From: Oxyruncus cristatus
Taxonomy: Eukaryota > Chordata > Aves > Passeriformes > Cotingidae
Reading direction: 5' to 3'
Assembly (NCBI GenBank): GCA_013399855.1
Contig: VXAY01004334.1
Location: 771,375-835,374 of the forward strand
DNA length: 64,000 nucleotides
In this document: piece by piece, positions 25,452-39,000 of the stretch
Position numbering within the stretch: the first letter of the stretch is position 1
How the letters are laid out: each line of letters opens with the position of its first letter
Program-made: the position numbers and the translations under genes
The notes under the pieces: model-generated
Told to the model about the DNA's origin: nothing
The model's input: only the letters and a program-made list of their open reading frames with translations
Database searches by the model: none

Positions 25452-28400
25452 GATTCACAAGGATACAAGGAGAGCCAAAGCAAGACAGGCATGTCTTTGT
25501 TGTGGTTAGACTCATTTATCTGGGAGACAACTGAGTGCTGGCTTCTGCTTCTTTCACTCAAAACCTATTATTTTTAATGCAAACAGGTGAAATGGCACCA
25601 CTTCCCACTAGAAAGCAAGGGTGAGAGGAGACCCTTGGTTTTAAGGGTCCCATCACTAAATACTTAAAGCTTGCATATTTTCTATATGGAGTTTAGTTCC
25701 TTAAAGCTTTGACTTGTTTATTAGGGGGGTGGGAGTAAATCTAAATCTTAAGATGGAGTTCCTAGTTCTTTGAACTTTCTCAGTGCAGTTAATCTTGTCA
25801 GACACTTATCTTGAGTGGCACTGACAGGGCATCTGAGGAGCACTTACTTGTAACTCTTCAGATGGTTAGCTATCCTATTTATCACATATAATGGAAGATT
25901 AATAGAAGGACAAGAAATGTTGACAAAATAAAATATTTAGTGTGCTTTTGCTAATGTTTGCTTTTGGGGCTCATACAAATTCATATCACTTTTGCAGAAA
26001 TGAAGAGAAAGCTCTCCCTGGGCCATTATGAAATTCCACTAGTGTGGTGCTACATTTCGAAAATGTGTTTTCCTCTAGTCAGGTAAAGACAGCTGACTGT
26101 AGAGCATAATGGAAGGGCAGGAGTGACAGGGAAGATCAATACAAATTGATTACATTTGGTATGGAGAATTAATGTGCTTCATTTACACTGTGTTTAAATG
26201 GAGAGTAAGACCAATTTGTCATTTAGATTACTTTGTGATTTAAAAGTGCAAAGAATGGAAATGAGATTAAAAAAAAAAAAGCCTGTAAAATGAAATCAAG
26301 AGAAACATGGCACATTGTAACCTATTGCAGTCTGAACATATTCAGTGAATTTAACATTTTTTTTTCCCAATTGATAAATTATGCATGAGCAGAGTTTGAT
26401 GTTTTTGTGGATTCTGTTTATGAATGACAATTACTTGCTGCGAGTTTTTAGTAAAGATGTTTGCTTTCATTTTAGGGTCTAGCTATTTAAGAGCACTGTA
26501 AGCAGTTTATAAATTGGCAAAAGAGAAAATGACCTTTTTAGGAGAGGAGAATAGTTTTCCTAAGAAAAAAATCAGACAGTAGTGACAGCAATTTTGTGCA
26601 TCCTTTTGCAATCCTGTGGAATTGGTTCCTTTTGGTCCAATTAAGATAACCTAGGAGCTCATGGTATTTCATGCTAGAAGCTAGTAATCCTCACAGCCAA
26701 AAATCAAATCCAGGGATTCACTTGCTCCAACATTTTCCAGCTCTGCTGTTTCTTTCTGACTCAGCTCCCTTTAGCAACAGTGAGATATAGTGATGAGATG
26801 TACCCGCTGAACAGGGTAAGAATTTTTCTCTGCATGATCATTATGAGTGCTTTCCAGTGAAGGGCAAGATTTAACTGCCTTTTCAATAATTTCTCACTAA
26901 AAATATTTCTGGAATAGCCATTATCTTCCTTGAGCATATTTATATGGAGAAAATATTTCCCTCTTTTATTAGGGAGATCTGTTAAAAGTTCAAAAGCATT
27001 TCTCTTCAACAGGTGTATTTCCATCCTCAGGAAAATAACAGTGTGGGTATTGGGCATCTGCATTAATTTAGTGCCTAGAAATTGCATCACAATTGGTGTA
27101 AAATGCCGCAGTCACAAGGCTGTAGCTCCTCCCAATTTTGAGTAAAGGGGCCTCCATTAGTACTTTAGTTCAGATAAAGAGCCTGCTTTTGAAGCACATC
27201 TGATCATCATTACTTTTACTATGGTGTAGATCGTGCTGAAGATTGGTCTCAGGGTTCGCCAACTGTGTTCTCTTTGAGTGAAAGGAAACTGCTAAGTGTG
27301 TTCCCGGTCCAGCCTAAAATTAGTATCAAATCAAAGCAAACCAAGATGTGTCTGGGGTAGTTACCCCAAGTTTTAGCACTAGCTGGTTTTTTTTCAACAG
27401 ATTTCCTAGATTTGCCACATTTTCACTGCAATGCTTGTTAGTGTGGACGTAGCTGTACCGTACCCAGGAATACAGTTTTTACATCATTAGATCATTTATA
27501 GTCCTTATGCATTATTGTACATTGTTATCAGTATGCCTGGGCCCCCATCTGCAGTTCTATTTTTTAAAGTCACAGAGGCATTCCCCTACGCTGTACGTTT
27601 GTTTATGAGGGTGAAATTTGACTTTGTGTATTTTTAGGGATGTCTGTAAAAGCTATCTTGTGCTACATTATCATAGCTAAACCCTTTGTCTATATGTAAT
27701 GGACAAAAATCCTTGAAAATTTTACCAGGTATTCAGATGCAGTGCCAATTGCAAACATAGGATCCACAGAAAGAGTTCTGGTGATGCAGAATTCCTGGAA
27801 ACACTTTTCCACCAGCGCTGCTCCTAGTGACAAGGTTATTAATGTGGCTTGAAGCGGAAACAGGGACATACTGATCGATTCTTATCTTTAATCACTTTCC
27901 TTTGATAGTAGTCATCTATGGAATGATACAAATACTGTCATAGATGAGCACTAAGTCTCACAGTGCACACAGGACTCCTACAGATTAAGTGTGTTTTCTA
28001 CTTCACTACAGAGGCAGTGAGATCAGTCTGTTTTCTTAGTTACTGAAGAGTCAGGTGGACTAGTGAAAGACAGGCTAGGGAAACTGCTATTTTTCCAACA
28101 GGTTTAGAGATTAGCAGCTATTACCTTTAATGAGAGGAAAACTGTTAACTGCATGCGAAGAAAAGGCTACAAATCTGTTGGAATTTACCTATATCTCTTG
28201 GAATAAGCAGCTTACATGATAATCATCTAGACTTCAATTTTGATTGCTGTGATTTTGCCAGCACAAATCACTGTTTGGAAAACCTGAAAGTTTACCATGT
28301 GAACTCCTTGTTTCATACTGTTTTTATTTAAGCTTTTAAACTGAGATTTGTAAGAAATGTTTATATGGAAAAAAACCCCAACTTAATTTGATGAGAAGTG

Positions 28401-30429
28401 AAGGACAGTCATCCAAGATAGCTCTTGCTATTTTTCTGAAAATAAGCTGAAATCCAATGAGCATATGAATGCCTACAACTTGTAGCCTTGTTTCATACTT
28501 CCCTTTCTGCCTTCTATCTTTTGCAATGAACAGGGCCATGGGAAACATAGGTAGACAGTTCACAAGTCATGGAATGAAAGACAGTATGACAATACCACAT
28601 TCTGAAGATGCCTCACTTCTGAGGGCTTTGTTTAGCTGCATCTCACTGTTTTAATAAGATAAGAAATTCCTGTCTATGTGTGGTGGCACTATGCTGTTTA
28701 GTGAAAGAGATGCTATACCTTAAACTACTGGCAACTTTACCTACTAATTTGCATGGTCATTAGGCTACAAAGTTTAATATGTCTTATACAGTTTCTCAAT
28801 CAAGCATTGCATTCACAGTGAGTTTTCCAGCATCATTTGAGTGTGCTTTCAATTCAGTTGTATTTTGAACAAAAAGAAATACTGAAAAATTATTCTAAAA
28901 TGTTCACAGTAAACATCTTTAACTTTCTGTTTTTACATACATTGTTCTCTAAAAGTTTTCTAAATTGAAGTATTTGAACTAATCTGTTTCTGTTTGACGT
29001 GTTGTTTTGGTTTGGGGGGGGGTGTTTTGTAGGGAACCTACAAGAGCTCTGCAACAATTTTTATATGAATTATACAAAATGTGTTTTCAGTTTTAGCATT
29101 TTTTATTTTTTCCTGAAAAATATTTTTCTTAATTTGTTGTAATGTATGTGAGCTTGCTGTTTAAGAACATCCTTTAAAGAATTTTTGTGGATTTTTTTTC
29201 CATCTGATATATACACTCTGTTGGCACTAATTTCTGTTTGGTTCATCTGTGTACTGAAGGTTGTAGGAACAATTCTATGCTAGAAAAATCTGTGCTGGGT
29301 AATTAAAATACTGGCATATAAAGCAAAAACTTAAACATAAGGATGACAGCACTGTTAGAGTATTAATAAAGATTCACAGTAAGCTTTATTTAAAGAAATA
29401 TAGACATTCTGTGATCTCAATGTATAGGGATATGTCTGTAGGTGTATATTGTACACATACACACAAAATTTTGTATATTTGAGTTGGAAGATCAACTAAT
29501 GGATCATATATCTTGTGTTGTTTGGTATACATGATATATGATATGATATATATGATTTATGGAGCAAAAGCTCCTTTGGAGACTTACGCTCATCTTTTCC
29601 TCTGGAAAAGCAAGGTTCTTTTCATAGGGAGGAATCTTTAAAACACTAAGCTGTCAAACCTAAAAAAAAAATAAAAATGCATGCTCAGTTTGTGAGTATT
29701 AAGGACATTTAACTAAAAGGTCAAATAGCTGATTCCCTTCCCCTCCATTTCCAGATAGTCAAAAGTATTGGTTTATAATGAAGGCCATTTATCTACTCAA
29801 GGACTCGAAAGTTGAGACAAGCTAAGTATGTACAGTCTGTAGGTCTGTCTGAGCAGCTGAAACTGCAGCCTTAAGCATGATCAGTGCTGTACTACACCTT
29901 GTAAATAAATTAGTATAGATTTAGCAAATTATATATTTTTTCTTTATTGTAGAGTGGTTTATGTTTTTTCCGTTTAACTATTTGCTAAAGTATGCAAGCA
30001 AATTTTCATTTGCACAACGAATTTCTCAAAACCATTATTTACAATTTATTTTCTATAATTTGTGATATTTATGATGTACATTATAGATGAATACAGCAAA
30101 GGGCAAAGATGCACGAAATTGTGATTTGGTGCTAATGGCTGAGGAAAATAGTGCAGGTTATCTGGTCCAAGTCTTTAAAAGATGTTTAAACATTTGGCCA
30201 AGGGTGTTACCCTAGCTGTCAGAAATCCATATATCTTTAGACTGTCATTCTGAGTTTAGGTAGAACAAATTTCTTTTAAGCTAATTTATTCTGGTTAAAC
30301 AAATAATAAAGAGATAAGTTGCATCAAAGAGACCAAAGAGCATTCAAGCTAATGAAAACCATCCCTTTGGTCATTTTCTCTGGATTTTAATTCCCATTGA
30401 AGTTTTTTTTAATTCTAGTTACATATTTC

Positions 30430-30540
30430 ATGGTTATAAAGCTAGAAGAGGCCATTAGATTATTTAGTCTGAGCTTCTGTATAATGTAAGTTCTTAGTGT
30501 CACCCTGTTATTTATACATTTGGCTTTTAACTTCTGCCCA
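30430..30540 (-). mobile_element. Old CR1/L3-like LINE fragment, antisense
   Basis: The + strand contains GCTAGAAGAGGCCATTAGAT, then TATTTAGTCTGAGCTTCTGT and ATAATGTAAG. This closely follows the antisense 3' end of an old amniote CR1/L3 LINE, where a CCATTAGATCATCTAGTCTGA-like word precedes a CTGTATAACA word. Highly diverged and short. Confidence 0.55.
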
Positions 30541-32304
30541 AGGAAAGCACAAATGGAATGTATAATGCATATAGTGTTTTTCTGTGGAAGTATTTGGACT
30601 AAAGATTACTTCTATTAATTTCTAATTTGCAGTGTCACTTTATTGAAGATCCCAGTGGAGTTCCAGGCTTGCATTTTTAGCTCTGAAAATAGTTTTAAAC
30701 AATCTTGGCAGTAGCAGAAATAAAGGTTTTTGGGTACATACCTTAGTTGTCTAATTTCTAAATAGTTTAAATGCTAAGGCTGTAAAATAAATTATGTATT
30801 GCTTGAATTTAAATGAAAAACAAATCCTGGTTTTCCTTTGGGGAATAGCTTTAATTTAAAAAGAAAATAATGTTTTCTATGTAACTCTCAGCTGGGAATG
30901 CATTTGTTAGAAAAATAACTATTAGGTGTTTTGAAAATTTAGTTCTGCTTAAGCTAGGGGCTCAATAACAAATCTGCATGTGGGCCGTTTCCATTTAAGA
31001 ACTAAGCTCCTGATGCACCTAGCTTGGCTGGATTAGTAAAGACAAGACTGTAAATTGAGTTCTTGTAAAATGTGTCTCAAAAAATGAGTGTGTAAGAAGG
31101 AAGTTGTGGCTATTTTTCTTCTCCCCTCCATTGCCATGGGGTATGAAATCCTCTACAAGCACCACGGCAGACACTGAAACCTGGCTTTAGTGGACCAGGT
31201 TTCCAGAGCTTCATTTATTTGTTGGATTTTTTTTGTTCTCTTTATGTATCCAACAAAGCAGCTTTGTTCTGCTTTCATGTTATCATAGATTCATTTCCTC
31301 ATGGCTCTGGGCTCACCATGGAAGAATAGTGAAGCTCCCAGTGTTGATTCATAGATCTTTCATGTACACATTCCTCCCCCCTCTGCTTGTAGACTTGGCA
31401 GCCTCAGAGCTGTGCAGTACCCAGTCTTTCCAGGAGGTCTTTGCCAGGCTGCCTCCTGACATACACCAGGAGCTCCTGTGTTAGGAAGAAGCTGACCTGT
31501 CTTCTCCAACCTGACCAGTAGAAAGACAATCTTATCACAGGGCTCTCCTACCCCTTTTCTTACCCGAGGAGTGGTGCAGTCACAGTTTTCGGTGTAAAAG
31601 GGCGAGTTATTCCTCAGACGTGTTCAGACGCTTCTGCATGTGTCTTGTGTGAGAGTACCGTTCCTAAGTACTAAATATCTAAGGTCTAAGTTTCATTTGT
31701 GCGATACCAGGATCTGTGCTGTTACTGCTACTTCTCTATTTTGAATGAACTCAGGCTTCAGCTTTTTTTTTTTCTTTTTTCTCTTGCATGCTAGTTTGAC
31801 ACTTCAGACGCTCATTACGGCTTGGGTCCTTTGGTGTGTTTTTCTGGGTTGGGGATGGGAGTGAGTTACTCTTTGTTGAAGTGAACCTCCTTAACTACAG
31901 GTGTTTGGTTAAGCCTTCTGCTCACCTTATAGCTTTCTCTGCCTTCACAGAGATGCTTACCAATGAAGCTCTCGTTGGTTTCAATGGGCAAATATTTTCC
32001 TGATACGATCAGGAGACTGTTTGGAAAGAGAATAAGATCAGCAGGACATTTGGGCATGTGTCACAGAAGAAACCCATCAGATTATGATGTTAGAACACTG
32101 ATCACTTTATGCAAAGTGAAAACCACAACGTGAAAAGCTCTGTATCCCATCATAAGATAAAACTGTTCTGGGACCAACCTCTTGTCTTAGGGCCTGATTA
32201 CAGCTGTAGTTTTTGTTTTCCCAGATAGTGCAGCTGTCTGCTTCAAAGGGACAGTGAAGAATGAAAAAAACAACTGTGACTTTTTAACACCTGCCTCCTA
32301 AAAA

Positions 32305-32318
32305 ACACGTGCACGTGT
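32305..32318. promoter_or_regulatory. Palindrome of two abutting E-boxes
   Basis: ACACGTGCACGTGT is a perfect 14-bp palindrome containing two directly adjacent CACGTG E-boxes (32306-32311 and 32312-32317), about 490 bp before the RING-CH exon. CACGTG is the core site for bHLH-zip factors such as USF, MYC and the MITF/TFE group. Binding here is inference; the site is intronic and could be fortuitous. Confidence 0.4.
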
Positions 32319-32810
32319 GTATACACCATGCCATATGCATGATTCCAGAGTACTCAAAACTGCTCTCTGTTTCTTTTAACTGTGTAACTCCAAAGAGGTC
32401 TCCTAGGAACTTTTTGTACTTCTCATGCGGGATATTTTCAGTTTGGACTAGATTTGTCTACCTTTGAGGATTTGATTGGCATTGCTTACAGACCAAGAGC
32501 TATTCTGCTCTTGGAAAGAACTCTGGTATTTGTCTTAAAGGTTTTGCCATGCATAAAAGGGAAAACCAGTGTTATTTCTATTGATTCACCTTCAGACCAC
32601 ATAGCAAATTCAAAGACAAATAACTAAGTGAAATTACGAAATGGCAGAAAAGAACAAGGAATATGTTCCTGGGCCTCAATCTGAAAGGTCATACACCTGG
32701 CATCTTTTGAATGTCAAGTCTGAAGATGAGAAAGCAGTGTAAATAAACCAATGCCTTTGCATTGCTGGTTGGCAAGTTCCCTCATTCACTCTTGCTGTCC
32801 TTCCTGTCAG

Positions 32811-32991
32811 GATCTGTCACTGTGAGGGAGATGATGAAAGTCCCCTCATCACGCCATGTCGCTGCACAGGGACCCTGCGCTTTGTTCATCAGGCCTGCCT
32901 GCACCAGTGGATTAAGAGCTCGGACACGCGCTGTTGTGAACTCTGCAAGTACGACTTCATAATGGAGACCAAGCTCAAGCCTCTTCGGAAG
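32811..32991 (+). CDS. MARCHF1: MARCHF1 exon: RING-CH zinc finger (E3 catalytic domain)
   Basis: A 181-nt exon, entering with the last base of the split Arg codon and then 60 codons, bounded by TCCTGTCAG and GTACGG. It encodes most of the C4HC3 RING-CH domain. Together with the Cys of the upstream exon the ligands are C-R-I-C, then C-R-C (ITPCRCTG), H-Q-A-C ([10 protein letters not shown]) and C-E-L-C (TRCCELCKY). The Trp in HQWIK is at the position that contacts the E2 in RING-type ligases. MARCHF1 ubiquitinates MHC class II beta chains and CD86 on antigen-presenting cells and drives their endosomal down-regulation. The words CRCTGTLRF and CKYDF distinguish it from MARCHF8. It ends [12 protein letters not shown] at phase 0. 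No zinc ligand is missing, so the exon appears functional. Confidence 0.98.
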
Positions 32992-35900
32992 GTACGGTGC
33001 TTTTGGATTTAATTATTCTCAAATGTCAGAGGTCCAGAATGGCCGTGTAAAGTTACCAGCAAAATTGAAGAAACATCTGTCTGTCATAGATGGCTTTGGT
33101 TTTGCTGTTGTTAATGAGTGCCAGTGATTTTATTCTTACATTTAAGTTAGTTAATTTGCAACAGCAGCAGAGGATTTGACTAAAGACTCTCTTTCATCAC
33201 ACATACAATGTAAATGCACAAATAATAGTTTTTTGTTTTAGAATTTTTATCTTCAGCTTTTTTGTTGGTGGTTCATCTGCCTATTTTTAAGCCTGAAAGA
33301 AATCTTCTCACGTTTTGCTCCTGCATAACAAAGGTGAGTTCACCCAGTAATTTTTACATTGAGCTCTTACCTTCTGGTTGAGAATGATGCTTATACCAAT
33401 GTGGAGACAGCAATTATGAAGTAACACAGTCAATTCAGCTGCATCTGTTGTAACTGTTACACTCATGGGCATTAATCACTTGTACATTAAAATTAGTTAA
33501 TGGAATCTAAAATACAGGGTGACCTTGCATCCTGAATGTCAAACATATGTTATCTGCACTCATCTGTTTTCCAGGATAAATCAACATAATGCTACACAGG
33601 CTGTCAGTACAGGGAAGTTAAAGAGTTTATTAAACATATGTGGGTTCTGTTTTCTTTGGAATGGATCATTTCCCTTCTAATTTTTATTTTAAAATGCTCT
33701 CATCCTGGACTTTTGTTGCATCTTTGAAGTTTGAGTGAATCTAGAACTGGGCAAGTTTTGATTTAAAATAAATTTCGGTGTGAGAGTCCTTGAAAAACAT
33801 GTAGAAACTATTACTTATGACTAGCATATACATACACAGTAGTGTTTCTATGGCAAAAGACATTTTGGTTTTGTCAGCCTTGCACAGGTAGCAGCAGTTC
33901 AGAGAAATCAGAGCAAATGGAATTCCTTCACATTTCCCATCCAGAAAAATTTTCTACGAAGTCCCTGGTGATAAACCACTTCTGGTGAGAGAATTGAAGT
34001 TGATTTGAAAAACAAAGCTTGTGATAGGAAAAGAAACAGTTCTCAAATGCCAGGTAGATCTGACCAGGTAGTCTGGAAATCGAAACAGATGTAAACAGAC
34101 AAAAAGATGGCTAAAAACTTAATTATATTGACTCAGGTTTTAGTAATTGCAGATAAATTTTAACTAATGTGACAGGAAGGAGGTAATTGTTTAAGAACCC
34201 CTGCCTGTTGTGTATCTTTGGGGGATCCTTTCTGTATATATGTCTCTATTTTCAACCCAAATTGCTTAAACCTTTCGTCTAACAAGTACTCTCACAGCAG
34301 CTACTTTCCTCAAGAGAGTACACAGATAGCAGTATTTTTAACAAAAGCCTTTTCCTGATTATGTTAGATAATACAGCATCTTTTAAAAAGGTAAACAAAA
34401 TTTATAGCTAACAAGGAGAAAGGGAATGGAAAATGTGCATAACTTGATATCAGAAGTAGGCACTTTTAGTTCTGCGTGTTGTCATCACCACCTTGCCCTC
34501 CCTTTTTTTTTTTTTATTTGATTTAAAGAAACTAAGGGAGTACTGAGAGACTTAGAGTCATAATGTAATTCCTGCAAGTCTGTAATTTCTTAATTGAATG
34601 ATTGCCACCTTATTCAGCTTATCATTGGTTCTCAGGTACATTTTAGATTTCTGATACAGGAAAGATTAGCCTCTTATATCAGGCAGGATATTTTTGTTTC
34701 TGCTCAAAGCAGTGCTCAAGTGTAGTTTATCTGTCTGGCAGTATATGCTGGCAACATTCCTCCCTTCAAACGCAGTCCTAACAAATATTTGTCTTGTGTA
34801 GTGTGGACCCAGATCTAATTACAGATCCTTTCTTTTAAGTCACACCCATTTCAGAAACCAAAACCAAGGTTTCCAAAGATTTTGAAGTTAAAATTACTTA
34901 TTCTTTGGCATTTATAGCCTTCAACTGTGACATCCTTTGTGTGTTACATTAAACCAAACATATCATCCCTACTAAGTGTGTGCACTATCATCACCATTGT
35001 TCAAAGATTTGTGAAACACTAAAGAGTTTATGAGAAGCTGTTTTGTAAACCAAGCATTTTGACAGCTGTAGCAAAGACAAGGCAAGGAAGGAAAGAATAA
35101 TCACGAGACCTACCATGTGAGTAGACCTGACTGTTAACTTTTCACCTAAGCATCTTTTATAAAAATCACTGAAAGTGCTTTTTTTTCGGTCAAAACCTAT
35201 ATATTTTGCAAAAGTGGAAAGTTCCAATGGAACACTGTCAAATTTCTTGGAAGGTTTTACAAAGCCCAGAACCTCAACTGTGCATCATTCCCTGGCAGTC
35301 TGTGTTTTCAGAAGATTGACACAAAGGGTGGTTACCAGGGACTAAAGTGCTATGGGACAGGCAGCCCTTAACGCCAAAGCTCTCCACAATCCTGTCTCCT
35401 TGATGCAGGATCTGAAAAGCACTACACACTCTAGGATTTCCAGACCTTGAAAGCTTTGGGTTTTGCAAAGGCTTGACTCTCTACTAGACCTCGAGAGCCT
35501 TCAGTCTCCAGCACTAAGTCTGGTCTGGCAGCAGTAAATCAAAATTTCCAAATGTCTGGTATTCTTTGGTCATAATGGCAGTGACATTAGAGGCAGTTAT
35601 ATCTGAAAACAATTCAATTCTTGTCAACTTTGTTGTATGCTGAGTGGAAATGGCCAAGTTGACCAAAAATTTATTAATTTTGCTAATAAGCTTTGAGGAA
35701 TTCTGAAAACATTTCATTTCAGTGCTTCCTAAACAAAAGACCACAGATTTTGTTTCAAGAGATTACCTATTCAATTCCATAAGAAACTAATTTATTACAA
35801 AAATAAAAAGGAAATTATTTCCCCTAAAGTGAAAGTTTCTGACCAGCTCCAGATGATGGCATTTCCATGGCCATTAGACCTGGATTTCAAGTGACATCCT

Positions 35901-36008
35901 ACAAGTGGAAGGGTCTCCTCTCTCAACCGGTTCTGATTTTTTTATTTTTAATCTCTCGTCACTCATGATATGAAATTCTGAATTTTGGTTCTTGACTGTG
36001 CATTGTTT

Positions 36009-36033
36009 CATTATGATGAATTTTATCATAATG
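36009..36033. repeat. Inverted repeat, 9-bp arms
   Basis: CATTATGAT (36009-36017) and ATCATAATG (36025-36033) are perfect reverse complements around a 7-base loop. AT-rich and intronic; probably incidental. Confidence 0.6.
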
Positions 36034-39000
36034 CCTTTCTAACATTCCTACTTCTGTTCTCTTGAAGCGAAAAAATTAGAGACCATTGAACTTAATTACA
36101 GGTATCTATAATTTTGCTTTTTGTGGTATCACAAAAGCAGGATTTAAATATAAAACAAACTATTTGATTCAGTAGTAAATGACCATCTTTTTATGCCTCA
36201 GCCTTTCATGCACCCTCAACATTTTATAATAATTTTTTTGTCAAAGTTTAAGGTTTTATAGCAGAATCGTGTTAGAATATTGTCTCATACAACTGTTAGC
36301 ACCTGTAAGTGACAATGTGTAGCATACTAAATTAACATAAATTAAGATAATCGTTATTAAATCAGTAGGTTTGTGCCAATGTGCAACAGGTATTTAATTA
36401 GAGAATCCCTGAAAGCACCAGACATAAAATAAAACTTAGTTTAATCATTTTAGTGAGTCTTTGCATTAAAGTAATCCTATTAAGCATTGATCAACAGGCA
36501 TTGCAAGCGTTTCATATATGCGAGTAGGTCTAATGACTCGGCTCAATATAAATTTAGAGATTAAATATTAAGCATTGCTTCGTGTGTCTGGTTTGTTTCT
36601 CATGGTCTCTGGTACATCTGTCTGTGGTTACAAATAATACAGTTGCATTTGTAGCTGTACCTCTCAGCATTTGCCATCCATAATGCAGAATTTATAAAGT
36701 GACTTTATTGTGGGAAGAACTAGTGGCAAGAAGCTTGTGTGAGTTCCTCACTGAACTCTCTCAGGTAATAGCTTCACCCAGAGAAAACCGCTTCTTCTTT
36801 AAAAGGATGCAATCCTGGTAAATTAGCACCTACATTTCATATCTCTTGAATTTGGTCTGAAGCATAGCAGAAGGAGGAATTGAATGGAAATAGTGGGAGT
36901 ATGAAATGGATTAAAGTGTCAAAAGGAGCTTAAAATGCAGAAATATCTTCAAATGGAGATTTCTCAACAGTGTCTCACTATACTTCAAAATGCTTTTCAT
37001 ATTTAAATTCTGCTGTCTGTTTGGGATGTCTGGTATCACATGAGATGTTTTGCTTTGATGCATTATCTCAACAGTTTATTCTGTGGTGTTGGAGATGAGT
37101 ATTTTCTCTCCCAATTTTATTTTTGAAATGATTTACAGATAATGTCTTATTTATGTGAGGCATAAGCAATACTGCACATTGTTACCATGTGGTTGCTCTT
37201 GGTCATTAAGGAAGACCAAGTCAATTTTTTTGTTTAGGGAAGCATTACGTACCAGTTGAGGTTAATTTTCTTTCTGATAAAAAGGATATCTGAATTCATT
37301 CCTTTTAAAAATAGAGGCTTGAGAATATTCTTTTAGAATAGAGTGATATGTTTCTGTTAAATTAAACAGAAGCAAACCCAAATGCTGATAATAAAATGAA
37401 CTTGATCATGTTTATTTTGAATGTGTACATATATCTTTTAAATGTTTACTCCTCTTGTATTCTGTATTTGCCTCTATACTGAAAATGCGATATAAGATCC
37501 CTCTCTTGAGTTTTACACCCTTGAACTCTGTGGAACTTCTTGTGTGTCCAGCTACTGTCATTAGAGAAGGACGGAATGCTTTCTGTCTGCTTGATTTATT
37601 TTATAAATAAACAAGAGTGATAAAATATGCAGACCAGCTTTAAATCTCATACAAGATGCAAAAATTTAAGTCCCATTTGGAGATAGATGTTTCACAACTG
37701 CCCAAAACAAGGTATTTAGGCCCTGGAGAGAAGTTAGGGAACAGGCTAGCACAAATTTCCATACAAAGTAAAAGTCAGTTCAAGCGTATCAGTGCCCCTT
37801 TGTGGTCGGATTAGTGATTAAATCAGTTTGGGAAAGATTTCAACTGTTTATATAATGCTGATTTAACTACTTGATCAAAAGCAAATTTTTAATAGTTTAA
37901 CGACACTCTGCTTGCTACGAGATCATTGGATCAGCAGGAGCTGTGTAACCAATTCAAAGTTAGGATTTGAGCCAACACCCAACTTGTGGGTAATGCCCAG
38001 CTGAAAGGCAGAGATTCAGCAATTCTGCAGGCTCCTTAAAAAAAATGTGAATCACCTATGGAAGCAGCAGAAGAAAATCAGAATGTTGATTTGATCTATG
38101 ATAGACAAAAGGAAAGGCTAAAGTGAATCTCCTAAGTCCCATTTCACTCCCAGACTTCATCTATCACTAGGGATACATCACTTCTGCTCCCCCCATTGGA
38201 GTTATCACTTCATAGGGTGCTTTTTTTAACAAAACAGTCACACCTGCACTACTCTAAAGTCAGTTGCTAGGTCTCTTACCTAATGTGTGAGAGAAGCAAA
38301 TTCAGCTCCCTTCTCTGTGCTCAACACAGTGCTATAGAAAGAGTAAATATTGAAAAATATGACTGGAGGAATTAATTCATAATGGGATGCTTTGTGGATA
38401 AATCTTTTTATAAAATCTGGTAGCATGTATGAAAAATTCATGACGGCAAAATATGTTAAGAGTGTTGTTTTATTTTTGGTTCAATGGTAGCTTGGTAATT
38501 TGTATTTACATTCCTTATTTAAGAGTATGGTGATCACTGCCAAAAGTTATATAGGCTGCAGAGAAATGCTGCTATGAAATCAAAAGTGTTCATTATTAGA
38601 AACTACTTCTCTTGACAGAGTAGACTGTACAAGCCAGAAGCGACCTGCAGTCTCCCAGGAAAAACAAAACAAAACCAAACACAAACAAACAAACCCCAAA
38701 CTCTGAGCAGTCACTACCATATTGCTTGCTGTTTGATTCTTATTGCCCTGTGCTGTGAAGTATGAACCATCTGGCTTTTTCATCTGTTTTCTAGTAAGGC
38801 TTATGATAAGAAGTGATACCAAATATTGCATAGGTCCGGTATCATTGACTTGCTGTGGGATTCAACCCAATTTGGTCAATACTTTGAACTCTTTAATATA
38901 CAAGAAGATCCTACATTTCCTTTTGATTTCTGGTGCAGCTACATCTGCTCTGGTGTTATCTTGCTTCCAGTAAACTGTCTCAAAACATCAGTAACGTCAA

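Larger units (their letters stand above)
21016..32810 (+). other. MARCHF1: MARCHF1 intron, 11.8 kb
   Basis: Intron from the GTTAGT donor at 21016 to TTCCTGTCAG at 32810. It holds a tRNA-like SINE remnant (21345-21418), an AT microsatellite (22680-22695), an unidentified coding-like stretch on the minus strand (24943-25451), an old CR1/L3-like fragment (30430-30540) and a double E-box palindrome (32305-32318). I see no MARCHF1 exon within it. A GC-richer patch at about 31280-31660 has short open frames that I do not recognise. Confidence 0.88.
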
